A stretch of 5,438 nucleotides of DNA from Chitinophaga pinensis (GTDB taxonomy: Bacteria; Bacteroidota; Bacteroidia; AKYH767-A; OLB10): the NCBI GenBank assembly GCA_945872015.1, contig CAMBYJ010000145.1, forward strand, positions 1 through 5,438, read 5' to 3'. Every line of letters starts with the position of its first letter. The first letter of the stretch is position 1. The position numbers were made by a program, and so were the translations under genes. This document shows, piece after piece, positions 1 to 5,438 of this stretch. The notes under the pieces are model-generated. The model had not been told where the DNA came from, did no database searches, and was given only the letters and a program-made list of their open reading frames with translations.

Positions 1-2
1 TA

Positions 3-197
3 GAAAAAAGTCATTGGTTTGAACCTGATGAACAATCTACGTTTAATATTGAAGAAATATTTTTTGTGAACACGCTTAAAACGAAAGGAGCTGCCTCTAT
101 TCCTGAAGCCAAACGATTTACCTCCAAGAAGAAAATGGAGATACAAGTAAAAAACGATATCAATCTTAACTGGAATCAGGTAAACACTCTAAAATAA
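3..197 (+). CDS. C-terminal end of an unrecognised protein (5' partial)
   Basis: An open frame enters from the left edge and runs 64 codons to a TAA at 195-197; its start lies outside the window. The visible tail is hydrophilic and charged, with a lysine-rich stretch (TSKKKMEIQVK) near the middle-to-end. It has no membrane segment, Cys motif or family signature that I recognise. The stop is 20 bp before the next gene on the same strand, so the two are probably co-transcribed. The reading is supported by the uninterrupted frame, ordinary amino-acid composition and the close downstream neighbour. No function is proposed. Confidence 0.6.
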   Translation, partial: EKSHWFEPDEQSTFNIEEIFFVNTLKTKGAASIPEAKRFTSKKKMEIQVKNDINLNWNQVNTLK

Positions 198-217
198 TTT
201 TATAGTTCATTGCTATC

Positions 218-592
218 ATGAATAATAAAATCAAAATTTTGTTTTTGATTATCACCTCTCTATTTGTTTACTTAAGCTGGGGTAAAGAAAGTGCCGCATT
301 TCTTTTTCAAATGGAATATGAAATTATTACTAAACTTTTTACTAACCCGACTTCTGCACTGCATCCGTTTACAGTAATTCCAATGCTTGGTCAATTACTA
401 TTACTGATTACGTTATTACAAAAAACGCCTACTACAATTTTATTGAAAACAGGAATAGGATGCTTACTATTTTTAATTGGATTTGTATTCATAATTGGCT
501 TGTTATCACTTCGGCTTCCAATTATCATTTCCACAATTCCATTCATTACTCTTGCTTTTTTTACGCTCAAAAGTTTACAATCAGTTAAGTAG
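218..592 (+). CDS. Small four-helix integral membrane protein, unknown function
   Basis: The product is 124 residues and almost entirely hydrophobic. Likely membrane segments are at about residues 5-21, 51-69, 75-97 and 100-118. Between the first and second helix is a roughly 30-residue loop with charged and aromatic residues (WGKES at 21-25, then FLFQMEYEI at 28-36), the only part with recognisable polar character. The ATG at 218 is the only ordinary start, because an in-frame TAG lies at 203-205. The gene follows the upstream partial gene by 20 bp and is followed by 81 bp before the sigma factor operon, so it more likely belongs with the upstream gene. There are no catalytic motifs or conserved His/Cys. 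It could be a small inner-membrane accessory protein, but nothing here identifies a role. Confidence 0.75.
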   Translation: MNNKIKILFLIITSLFVYLSWGKESAAFLFQMEYEIITKLFTNPTSALHPFTVIPMLGQLLLLITLLQKTPTTILLKTGIGCLLFLIGFVFIIGLLSLRLPIIISTIPFITLAFFTLKSLQSVK

Positions 593-656
593 TGCCTATA
601 TCTGATTATTTTTATGCTACCCGCAAGTTATTTCGTAATTTGACATCCTAAAGTAG

Positions 657-668
657 TATTAGCTAATA
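657..668. promoter_or_regulatory. 12-bp perfect palindrome just upstream of the sigma factor start
   Basis: TATTAGCTAATA is its own reverse complement and ends 5 bp before the TTG start of the sigma factor gene. The position would suit an operator or a structure affecting translation initiation. However, a perfect 12-bp palindrome is expected about once by chance in an AT-rich window of this size, so the functional reading is weak. Confidence 0.2.
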
Positions 669-673
669 AAAAT

Positions 674-1249
674 TTGTCGGAACAGTTTTTTATACAACGA
701 TTAAAAAATCGGGAGGAGCTTGCTTATCGGGAGTTAGTTTCCCGTTATAGTGACCTTGTATATTCGACTGCCTACGCCATCGTGCAAAATGAATTAGACG
801 CAGAGGATTTAACCCAGGAGTGTTTTGTGGAAATTACTAGTGCCATCTATCGTTTTAAAGGAGATTCGAAGTTGAGTACCTGGATGTATCGAATAGTAAC
901 CAACCTATCGCTGTATCATCTACGAAGTAAAAAAAGAAAAAAACGATTTGGCTTTTTATTTTCGATTGATGATGATGAAAACAAATCGAACCCAATTAAT
1001 ACTTTAAAAAATAACGATAGTCCTGATCAGGTATTAGAGCAAAAAGAAAATAGCAAATTGTTGTTTAAAGCCTTAAATCAATTACCCGAAAACCAGCGAA
1101 TCGCATTTATCTTACACAACATGGAACAGCAGTCGTATAAAGAAATTTGTGATATTATGGAGTTATCATTATCTGCTGTAGAGTCGCTTATTTTCCGAGC
1201 TAAACAAAATTTACGTAAACAATTAGAGGAATTATATTATGAAAAATGA
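674..1249 (+). CDS. ECF-family RNA polymerase sigma factor (sigma-70 family)
   Basis: The 191-residue product has the two-domain layout and length of an ECF sigma factor, which directs RNA polymerase to a small set of stress or envelope promoters. The sigma-2 region spans about 8-92, with the core-binding motif DAEDLTQECFVEI at 42-54 and the -10-recognition segment LSTWMYRIVTNLSLYHLR at 67-84, followed by a very basic run (KKRKKR). An acidic, Asn-rich linker lies at about 98-125. Sigma-4 is at about 126-184, with LPENQR at 137-142 and the helix-turn-helix YKEICDIMELSLSAVESLIFRAK at 155-177. The start is a TTG: an in-frame TGA lies at 641-643, the next Met is residue 71 inside sigma-2, and only the TTG gives the usual ECF N-terminus. 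The 3' end overlaps the next gene by 11 bp, as expected for a sigma/anti-sigma pair. Target promoters cannot be read from the window. Confidence 0.95.
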   Translation: MSEQFFIQRLKNREELAYRELVSRYSDLVYSTAYAIVQNELDAEDLTQECFVEITSAIYRFKGDSKLSTWMYRIVTNLSLYHLRSKKRKKRFGFLFSIDDDENKSNPINTLKNNDSPDQVLEQKENSKLLFKALNQLPENQRIAFILHNMEQQSYKEICDIMELSLSAVESLIFRAKQNLRKQLEELYYEK

Positions 1250-1514
1250 AAAAGAATCGATGATCGAAGAAATCATCCAGCAAGCTTCTTCGTATCATAA
1301 AAGAACATTGAATGAAAATCAAAAAAGTAAAATTGTCGATTTGATATTCATTGAAAAATCAAGTCGCGGATTTATTAAAATTGCTGTTGCTACCATTGCG
1401 TTGCTTTTTACGTTCAACCTCATCTCTGCACAGCAGTTTTATAAATCAGAAAAAAAATCTATTGAGCAAAAAGTATATTCTGTTTATTTCGAATCAATCA
1501 ATCAATTACCATGA
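1239..1514 (+). CDS. Short single-span membrane protein, candidate anti-sigma factor
   Basis: The product is 91 residues. A charged N-terminal stretch of about 44 residues with two predicted helices (MIEEIIQQASSYHKR and NENQKSKIVDLIFIEK) is followed by one membrane segment at about 45-63 and a 27-residue tail. With the N-terminus in the cytoplasm this is the topology of small membrane anti-sigma factors such as CnrY, which trap their ECF sigma factor at the membrane. No zinc-binding HxxxCxxC motif is present, so it is not a ZAS-type anti-sigma factor. It overlaps the sigma gene by 11 bp and the next gene by 4 bp (ATGA), implying translational coupling. The start at 1239 is preceded by a Shine-Dalgarno-like AGAGGA 8 bp away; Met8 at 1260 is the alternative. 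The anti-sigma role is inferred from position and topology, not from a recognised domain. Confidence 0.8.
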   Translation: MKNEKESMIEEIIQQASSYHKRTLNENQKSKIVDLIFIEKSSRGFIKIAVATIALLFTFNLISAQQFYKSEKKSIEQKVYSVYFESINQLP

Positions 1515-1966
1515 ATCAAATAAAAACATTTAAAATTCTTGTGGTTGTTTTAGCCATTATGAATGTTTCACTCTTGGCTGTTATGTGGTTTCATCGTCCT
1601 CCTATGGGCGAAGGGCCAGGTGGTAGTCCTCGCGATAGGATTCGTTTTTTAATGCGTGAGTTACATTTTAACGAAAATCAACGCGAACAATTCGATGTAC
1701 TATTTGAAAGCCATCAGCAAAAAATGGAAAAAATAAAAATGCGTGGTAAAGAATTGCACGATTTAATGTTTGATGAATTAGCCATTACAAATGAATCTAA
1801 CAAAAGTGATTCGCTCATTAATTTGATTGGGGAAAACAGGAAGAGTGGAGAAAAAGAATTATTCAAACATTTGTCAGAGGTAAGAACGCTCTGTAACGAA
1901 AAACAAAAAGGTAAATTTGATAGAATAATCAAAGGAGCACTTGGAAGAATGGGTGAACGGAAATAA
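1511..1966 (+). CDS. Membrane-anchored Spy/CpxP/CnrX-like periplasmic protein (heavy-metal resistance family)
   Basis: The product is 151 residues. An uncleaved N-terminal membrane anchor (about 8-27) is followed by a Pro/Gly-rich linker (RPPMGEGPGGSPRD, 29-42) and then an all-helical periplasmic domain at about 43-145. Two LTxxQ-like motifs, FNENQ at 53-57 and CNEKQ at 128-132, bracket a long charged helix pair. This is the arrangement of Spy, CpxP, ZraP and CnrX proteins, which act as periplasmic chaperones or as metal/stress sensors. Several Met and His residues (M32, H28, H52, H68, H83, H120) could bind metal, but no site is certain. The gene starts inside the stop of the candidate anti-sigma factor (ATGA), so translation is probably coupled. 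By analogy with CnrYXH it may sense a periplasmic signal and control release of the sigma factor. A chaperone effector role is also possible. Confidence 0.85.
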   Translation: MNQIKTFKILVVVLAIMNVSLLAVMWFHRPPMGEGPGGSPRDRIRFLMRELHFNENQREQFDVLFESHQQKMEKIKMRGKELHDLMFDELAITNESNKSDSLINLIGENRKSGEKELFKHLSEVRTLCNEKQKGKFDRIIKGALGRMGERK

Positions 1967-1967
1967 A

Positions 1968-1998
1968 AAAAGGGAAGCAAAATAAATGCTTCCCTTTT
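1968..1998. terminator. Bidirectional intrinsic terminator between convergent genes
   Basis: A perfect 12-bp stem (AAAAGGGAAGCA at 1968-1979 paired with TGCTTCCCTTTT at 1987-1998) has a 7-nt loop, AAATAAA. The + strand stem ends in TTTT followed by CTCTTT. On the - strand it is followed by an unbroken T run, from the A tract at 1965-1971, and then more T-rich sequence. It begins two bases after the stop of the sigma operon and lies 18 bp beyond the stop of the opposing LamG gene, so one hairpin can end both transcripts. Confidence 0.9.
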
Positions 1999-2015
1999 CT
2001 CTTTATAACAACTTA

Positions 2016-3383
2016 TTATTTTTTCATGAAACGATAAACACCATTTCTTCCATCAGCAGTAATTCGAATAATATAGCTTCCATTCATAAGCGAATTTACA
2101 TCTACTGAAGTATTCGTTAATCCGTCAGCGTTAGTACGAGCCACAGTTCTACCTGTTAAGTCGATTACTTCAATTTGAACTTGATTGTACGACATATTAA
2201 ACTGAACATTGATTTCGTTACTTGTAATTGTTGGATAAACTGAAATACCATCAATTGGATTCAAGGTGTTTAATCCAACAGCCGTTATCGTATAACAATT
2301 AGAGGTATCGGTGCAGCCACTCTGACTAACTACAACTGCATAGCTACCTGAAACTGTCGGCGTAAAAGTTTGAGATGTTGCTCCTGGAATAGCAGCATAA
2401 CCATTATTACAATCTAACCATTTATAAGATGGAGAAACGTGATCTGCCACTAAACTAAATCCGTTTTGAGTTACCCCTGTATCTACTAATAACTGAACAA
2501 GGTTTAACTGAACGATAGAGTCACAACCTTGTGAGTTAACTAATGTATCTGCGTATATACCACCTTGTGTTAATGTAGTCCCGTTGTAAACATAAGTTGC
2601 TCCCGGACATATGTAAGCCGTTGTAGTAGTTGCTGTGCTTGCTCCCGCAACAAAGTTGGAAATCCCACCTGTTAAAGCCAATCCGTTAAACGTACCGTCT
2701 TGCTGACCATTTTCGTCAAGCAAAGTAGGAATGGAAGTGTTGTTGCCTGCTGCAGTACCTTGGTTAAAACGATAATATAATTCAAGGTTTGCTGCATTCG
2801 TATCGATGCCATTCACTGGAATACAACGAATTTCTTCAGGTGATAATGCACGCGACCAGAAACTTGTTTCATCCATTTTACCAGTTAACAAGAATGAAGT
2901 AGTACCAAATTGTACATTTCCGATATTATAATCGACACCACCATTACTGATTACACCATTTGCTGATGCAGAATCAACTTTCACGGTATTCTTATAAAGA
3001 CGCATCATTGCACCATCATAGGTAAATGTGTAGTGAATCCATTGGTTAGGCGTTAACGATTGAGAAGTAATTGTGAAAGCGGTGCCTTGGTCATTTCTAA
3101 ATCTTGCTTCAATAGCATTCGCTCCTACCTGTACTAAATAAAAATCAGCGTCCACATCATTTCTAAAACCTGCAAAGCCGTCGAAGTTTGGATAAGATGG
3201 AGCAGTGTTTTGAGTATAAACCCAACATGTAATAGACATTCCTGTTGAGCCAACAACATAATTAGAGGCACCTGTTACAGATACATAATCGTTTATGCCA
3301 TCAAATGCCATTGCATTTGGATTTTGTGCTTGCGTTGCAAAGGCAGTAAATAGAATTGAAAGTGTAAGTAATAGTTTTTTCAT
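2016..3383 (-). CDS. Secreted LamG-domain protein with T9SS type A C-terminal sorting domain
   Basis: The 455-residue product is an exported surface or extracellular protein. A signal peptide (MKKLLLTLSILFTAFATQA, cleavage probably after residue 19) is followed by a LamG/concanavalin-like jelly-roll domain at about 25-207. Its hallmarks are AMAFDGINDYV at 24-34, WIHYTFTYDG at 115-124 and the closing DETSFWSRALSPEEI at 171-185. A short Cys-containing module (YICPG to GCDSIVQLNL, about 257-295) of a type repeated in Bacteroidetes surface proteins comes next, then an Ig-like module at about 300-368. Residues 380-455 form the T9SS sorting domain, with ISVYPTITSNEINV, IEVIDLTGRTV, NGSYIIRI and a basic YRFMKK end. 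It would cross the outer membrane through T9SS and lose this tail. LamG domains usually bind glycans or proteins; the ligand is unknown and no catalytic domain is visible. It is divergent from the large repeat protein and converges on the sigma operon. Confidence 0.93.
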   Translation of the reverse strand: MKKLLLTLSILFTAFATQAQNPNAMAFDGINDYVSVTGASNYVVGSTGMSITCWVYTQNTAPSYPNFDGFAGFRNDVDADFYLVQVGANAIEARFRNDQGTAFTITSQSLTPNQWIHYTFTYDGAMMRLYKNTVKVDSASANGVISNGGVDYNIGNVQFGTTSFLLTGKMDETSFWSRALSPEEIRCIPVNGIDTNAANLELYYRFNQGTAAGNNTSIPTLLDENGQQDGTFNGLALTGGISNFVAGASTATTTTAYICPGATYVYNGTTLTQGGIYADTLVNSQGCDSIVQLNLVQLLVDTGVTQNGFSLVADHVSPSYKWLDCNNGYAAIPGATSQTFTPTVSGSYAVVVSQSGCTDTSNCYTITAVGLNTLNPIDGISVYPTITSNEINVQFNMSYNQVQIEVIDLTGRTVARTNADGLTNTSVDVNSLMNGSYIIRITADGRNGVYRFMKK

Positions 3384-3534
3384 TGGTAAATGTTTAGTTT
3401 CTTCAAAAGTAATAAATTATTGATTGTCCCTTAATACCTTATCTATTAAAACAACATTTATTATTTTATTGTTATTATCAATTATACCCATGATTTTATT
3501 TCTTAAATTGAATTAAAGTTGGGAACTTTGAACC
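3384..3534. other. Divergent intergenic region between two secreted-protein genes
   Basis: This 151-bp, very AT-rich region separates the starts of the LamG gene (-) and the repeat protein gene (+), so it must carry promoters for both. The - strand -7 box is at 3404-3411. No convincing + strand promoter is visible: GAACTTTG at 3523-3530 resembles a -7 box but sits only 4 bp before the ATG. No clear operator or ORF is visible. Confidence 0.6.
3404..3411 (-). promoter_or_regulatory. Putative Bacteroidetes -7 promoter box for the LamG gene
   Basis: Read on the - strand this is TACTTTTG, an exact match to the Bacteroidetes housekeeping -7 consensus TAnnTTTG. It lies 20 bp upstream of the LamG start codon, which would give a leader of roughly a dozen bases. 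No clear TTG (-33) element stands at the usual distance upstream; only an AT-rich TTAAGG is near. The call therefore rests on the -7 box and its position. Confidence 0.45.
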
Positions 3535-5438
3535 ATGAAATTGCGCCACTCCGTTTTGGATAGAAAGAAGGCTTTGTTGATTGTCATACTATTGCTTTTA
3601 TGTTTCAGCAATAGTCAATCCTTTGCGCAGATTGGTTGCTTCAAGATTAGAAGTATTTTAGTTGATGCTTGTGGTTTACCCGAGGCAGATAATGAAATGG
3701 TGCGTTTTGAGGTTGGAAATAATCCTTTGAATGTAACATCGTTAAACGTTACTTGGTCAACGACGAGCAACCCATTTTTAGGAATTTGTCAGAATGCTAC
3801 TACTGCATCTATTGTTAATGCGATTAATGCGACTATTACTTCTTGCGGTTATGTTCGCGAGCCCGTTGGAAATATTTTACCCGCTAATAGTCAGGTAATT
3901 TTAGCTACTAGTACTGCTTTAAATCCAACTGCAAACTCATTTGCCAATTTGCAAGACACCATTTATATGATATTTCAGTGTCCTGGAAACACTTCAGGGC
4001 ATTTTAAGAATTATGCAGCTGGTGCAGGCACAAGAAATTTTACAATGTCGTTTGGTGCTGGCTGTTCGGAAACAGTAACCTATGTGGTAGATTCACTAAC
4101 AGATGCTACTGGTGCGAATGTTTCTGCTGACGGTGCTGCAGTTGAATTTGATAATTTACTTAATGACACTTATTATAACGATGGATGCAATGCCCCAATT
4201 ATTCCGTTGGTTTATAATACCTCCATCAGTACTAATAGTACTTGTGCTGGCATACCTGTTACAGTAACCTCTCAAATAATCAGTGGTAACTATAGTTCAT
4301 TTGTTTGGACAGGTGGTAGTGGTAGTTTCACAAATCCCTCTGCCGCTTCGACACTTTATACTCCTGCTTCAAATTTTCAAGGTAGTGAAGAACTTTATTT
4401 TTCAATTATAAATGCTTGTAATGATACTATCAGAGATACACTCACATTATCTGTAACTAATGCCGGACAATTAAGTATTGCTGCAAATGGCCCTACTACT
4501 TTTTGTGTTGGCGGAAGTGTAACGCTCACAGCTCAAGGTAGTGGTTCTTTCTTATGGTCGAATGGAAGCACTAATCCTGCTATTACAATTACAAATTCTG
4601 GCGTATATACAGTAACGTTAACCAGCACATGCGGAACAACCACTGCGAGTCAAACAGTAAATGTAATCACCAATCCTTCAACAGTAATTTCAGCATCTGG
4701 TCCTACTACATTTTGTGAGGGCGACAGTGTAATTTTAACTGCAAGTGGAGCGAGTACCTATCTATGGTCGAATGGAATTAATACACCAACAATTACTATT
4801 ACGCAAGCTGGCTCCTACACCGTTACTGGAAATTCTTCTTGCGGAAATTCACAAGCGAATCAAACTATTGTCGTTAATCCATTACCGATAGTAACCATTA
4901 CCACAGCCGACTCTCTGCAATTTTGTGCTGGCAATTCGCTTACACTAAATGCTACTTCGAATTCATCTTTGCTTTGGTCGAATGGTAGCACAAGTAGTTC
5001 AATACAAATTACAGCACCTGGTGTTTATATTCTAACGGCCACGAATAGCTGTGGAAGTAATCGAGATTCTATTTATACGTTTATGAGTACCGCACCTCAG
5101 GTAGCAATTGTTTCATCAAACGGTTCTGATTTTTGTACTGGTGATTCTACTTATCTGATTGCACAGGTTAATGGAACTGGGTCTTTACTTTGGCAAGGAG
5201 GAATTACAAATGATAGTATACTGATTAATACAACTGGTAATTATCAAGTAACGGTGACCAACAATTGCGGCTCAACCGCAAGCGCCTATAGTGTTACAAC
5301 TACTAACTTACCTGTAGTTAATATTCAACCATCAGGACCAATTAATTTATGTGAGGGCGACAGTGTAATTTTAACTGCAAGTGGAGCGAGTACCTATCTA
5401 TGGTCGAATGGAATTAATACACCAACAATTACTATTAC
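3535..5438 (+). CDS. Large secreted Ig-like repeat surface protein (3' partial)
   Basis: An ATG at 3535 opens a frame of 634 codons with no stop before the window ends. A signal peptide (basic MKLRHSVLDRKK, hydrophobic core 13-24, cleavage near SFAQ at 29-32) precedes a roughly 185-residue N-terminal domain. That domain has many Cys residues (35, 46, 85, 104, 149, 177, 218) and conserved-looking motifs: ILVDACG at 41-47, NEMVRFEVG at 53-61, GHFKN at 155-159 and NDGC near 215-218. Its start resembles the lamin-tail-like modules at the front of many Bacteroidetes surface proteins; that is a tentative memory-based match. A divergent Ig-like domain (about 228-308, C237/C295) is followed by about 70-residue Ig-like repeats from 313 onward. 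The missing C-terminus probably holds more repeats and a T9SS sorting or gliding-motility-type domain. The role is probably adhesion or surface structure. No enzymatic motif is visible. Confidence 0.88.
   Translation, partial: MKLRHSVLDRKKALLIVILLLLCFSNSQSFAQIGCFKIRSILVDACGLPEADNEMVRFEVGNNPLNVTSLNVTWSTTSNPFLGICQNATTASIVNAINATITSCGYVREPVGNILPANSQVILATSTALNPTANSFANLQDTIYMIFQCPGNTSGHFKNYAAGAGTRNFTMSFGAGCSETVTYVVDSLTDATGANVSADGAAVEFDNLLNDTYYNDGCNAPIIPLVYNTSISTNSTCAGIPVTVTSQIISGNYSSFVWTGGSGSFTNPSAASTLYTPASNFQGSEELYFSIINACNDTIRDTLTLSVTNAGQLSIAANGPTTFCVGGSVTLTAQGSGSFLWSNGSTNPAITITNSGVYTVTLTSTCGTTTASQTVNVITNPSTVISASGPTTFCEGDSVILTASGASTYLWSNGINTPTITITQAGSYTVTGNSSCGNSQANQTIVVNPLPIVTITTADSLQFCAGNSLTLNATSNSSLLWSNGSTSSSIQITAPGVYILTATNSCGSNRDSIYTFMSTAPQVAIVSSNGSDFCTGDSTYLIAQVNGTGSLLWQGGITNDSILINTTGNYQVTVTNNCGSTASAYSVTTTNLPVVNIQPSGPINLCEGDSVILTASGASTYLWSNGINTPTITI
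3579..3620 (+). other. Strong hairpin inside the signal-peptide coding region
   Basis: ACTATTGCT at 3588-3596 pairs perfectly with AGCAATAGT at 3607-3615 around a 10-nt loop. The stem resumes after a 4-nt one-sided bulge with GATTG at 3579-3583 pairing with CAATC at 3616-3620. It covers about codons 15-29 of the repeat protein. It could slow ribosomes or regulate translation while the signal peptide emerges, or it may be fortuitous. Confidence 0.35.
4216..4458 (+). other. Divergent first Ig-like domain of the repeat protein
   Basis: Residues about 228-308 have the outline of the later repeats: an early Cys (C237, STCAGIPVTVTS), a central Trp (SSFVWTGG, W258) and a late Cys (C295). The Cys pair is 58 residues apart instead of 42, and the middle segment (FTNPSAASTLYTPASNFQG) is longer. 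It is best read as a related but separate Ig/PKD-like module preceding the regular array. Confidence 0.55.
4714..4802 (+). repeat. Exact 89-bp direct repeat, copy 1 (in Ig-like unit 2)
   Basis: This stretch begins at the Cys394 codon and is identical, base for base, to 5350-5438 located 636 bp (212 codons) downstream in the same frame. It encodes the CEGDSVILTASG to TITI core of unit 2. Identity starts sharply at the Cys codon; the bases before it differ between copies. How far identity continues to the right is unknown because copy 2 is cut. Confidence 0.95.
5350..5438 (+). repeat. Exact 89-bp direct repeat, copy 2 (in Ig-like unit 5, at window edge)
   Basis: Identical to 4714-4802, including all synonymous positions, up to the last base of the window. 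Upstream of the Cys606 codon the two units differ in both bases and residues (NIQPSGPINL here against ISASGPTTF in unit 2). Either a recent copy event or an assembly boundary could explain the sharp left edge together with the window end inside the repeat. Confidence 0.95.

Larger units (their letters stand above)
4471..5438 (+). repeat. Tandem array of ~70-residue Ig-like repeats, five units, last one cut
   Basis: Units lie at 4471-4686, 4687-4893, 4894-5103, 5104-5319 and 5320-5438 (cut by the window edge), that is 216, 207, 210 and 216 bp for the complete ones. Each follows the pattern FCxGxS, a strand ending in LxxLWSNG, then ITI, GxYTVT and a closing CG. Opening Cys residues are at 324, 394, 464, 534 and 606. 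Closing Cys residues are at 366, 436, 506 and 578, so each pair is 42 apart (44 in unit 4) and probably forms one disulfide per domain. Unit 4 is the most diverged, with WQGG in place of WSNG. Confidence 0.9.

Noticed and set aside
640..669. TTGACA, an 18-bp gap and TAATAA as a sigma-70-type promoter for the sigma factor
   Set aside because: The transcript would start at about the TTG codon itself, and Bacteroidota housekeeping promoters use TTG/TAnnTTTG rather than this consensus.
1351..1533. A 60-codon + strand frame overlapping the candidate anti-sigma gene
   Set aside because: It lies out of frame inside the anti-sigma candidate and the start of the Spy-like gene, has shadow-like Leu/Ser-rich composition, and the two overlapping genes explain the region better.
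1714..1980. An 88-codon - strand frame antisense to the Spy-like gene
   Set aside because: It is a reverse-strand shadow of a well-supported gene, runs through the terminator hairpin, and has no recognisable features.
3523..3530. GAACTTTG as a -7 box for the large repeat protein
   Set aside because: It mismatches the first base of the consensus and is only 4 bp from the ATG, so transcription would begin inside the gene.
4471..5438. A CRISPR array or satellite, because of the periodic repeats
   Set aside because: The repeats are about 210 bp, in frame, diverged at DNA level and encode a continuous domain pattern, so they are protein repeats.

Overview
The window looks like AT-rich chromosomal DNA from a member of the Bacteroidota. 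Three things point there: a secreted protein ending in a type A sorting domain of the type IX secretion system (T9SS), a perfect match to the Bacteroidetes -7 promoter box (TAnnTTTG) upstream of it, and a long Cys-rich, Ig-like repeat surface protein of the gliding/adhesin kind. I cannot name a genus.

Left part (1-592): the C-terminal tail of an unrecognised gene, then 20 bp later a small four-helix membrane protein of unknown function. Both are on the + strand and probably co-transcribed.

Middle (674-1966): a tightly packed three-gene operon on the + strand. It holds an ECF sigma factor starting at TTG, a 91-residue single-span membrane protein overlapping it by 11 bp, and a membrane-anchored Spy/CpxP/CnrX-like periplasmic protein overlapping the second gene by 4 bp (ATGA). 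The layout suggests a membrane-sequestered sigma factor whose release depends on an envelope or metal signal. The small protein would be the anti-sigma factor and the third gene the periplasmic sensor or chaperone. A 12-bp perfect hairpin at 1968-1998 closes the operon and probably ends transcription from both sides.

Right part (2016-5438): two divergent genes for exported proteins, separated by 151 bp. On the - strand is a 455-residue LamG-domain protein with a signal peptide and a T9SS C-terminal domain. On the + strand is the first 634 codons of a large surface protein that runs off the window. It has a signal peptide, a conserved-looking Cys-containing N-terminal domain, one divergent Ig-like domain, and then Ig-like repeats with Cys residues at almost exact 70-residue intervals. 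Repeats 2 and 5 share an 89-bp stretch that is identical base for base and reaches the last base of the window. This means either very recent duplication or gene conversion, or an assembly edge inside a repeat.

The most interesting elements are the compact sigma/anti-sigma/sensor cassette and the actively homogenising repeat array. I see no mobile element, CRISPR array, tRNA or rRNA.
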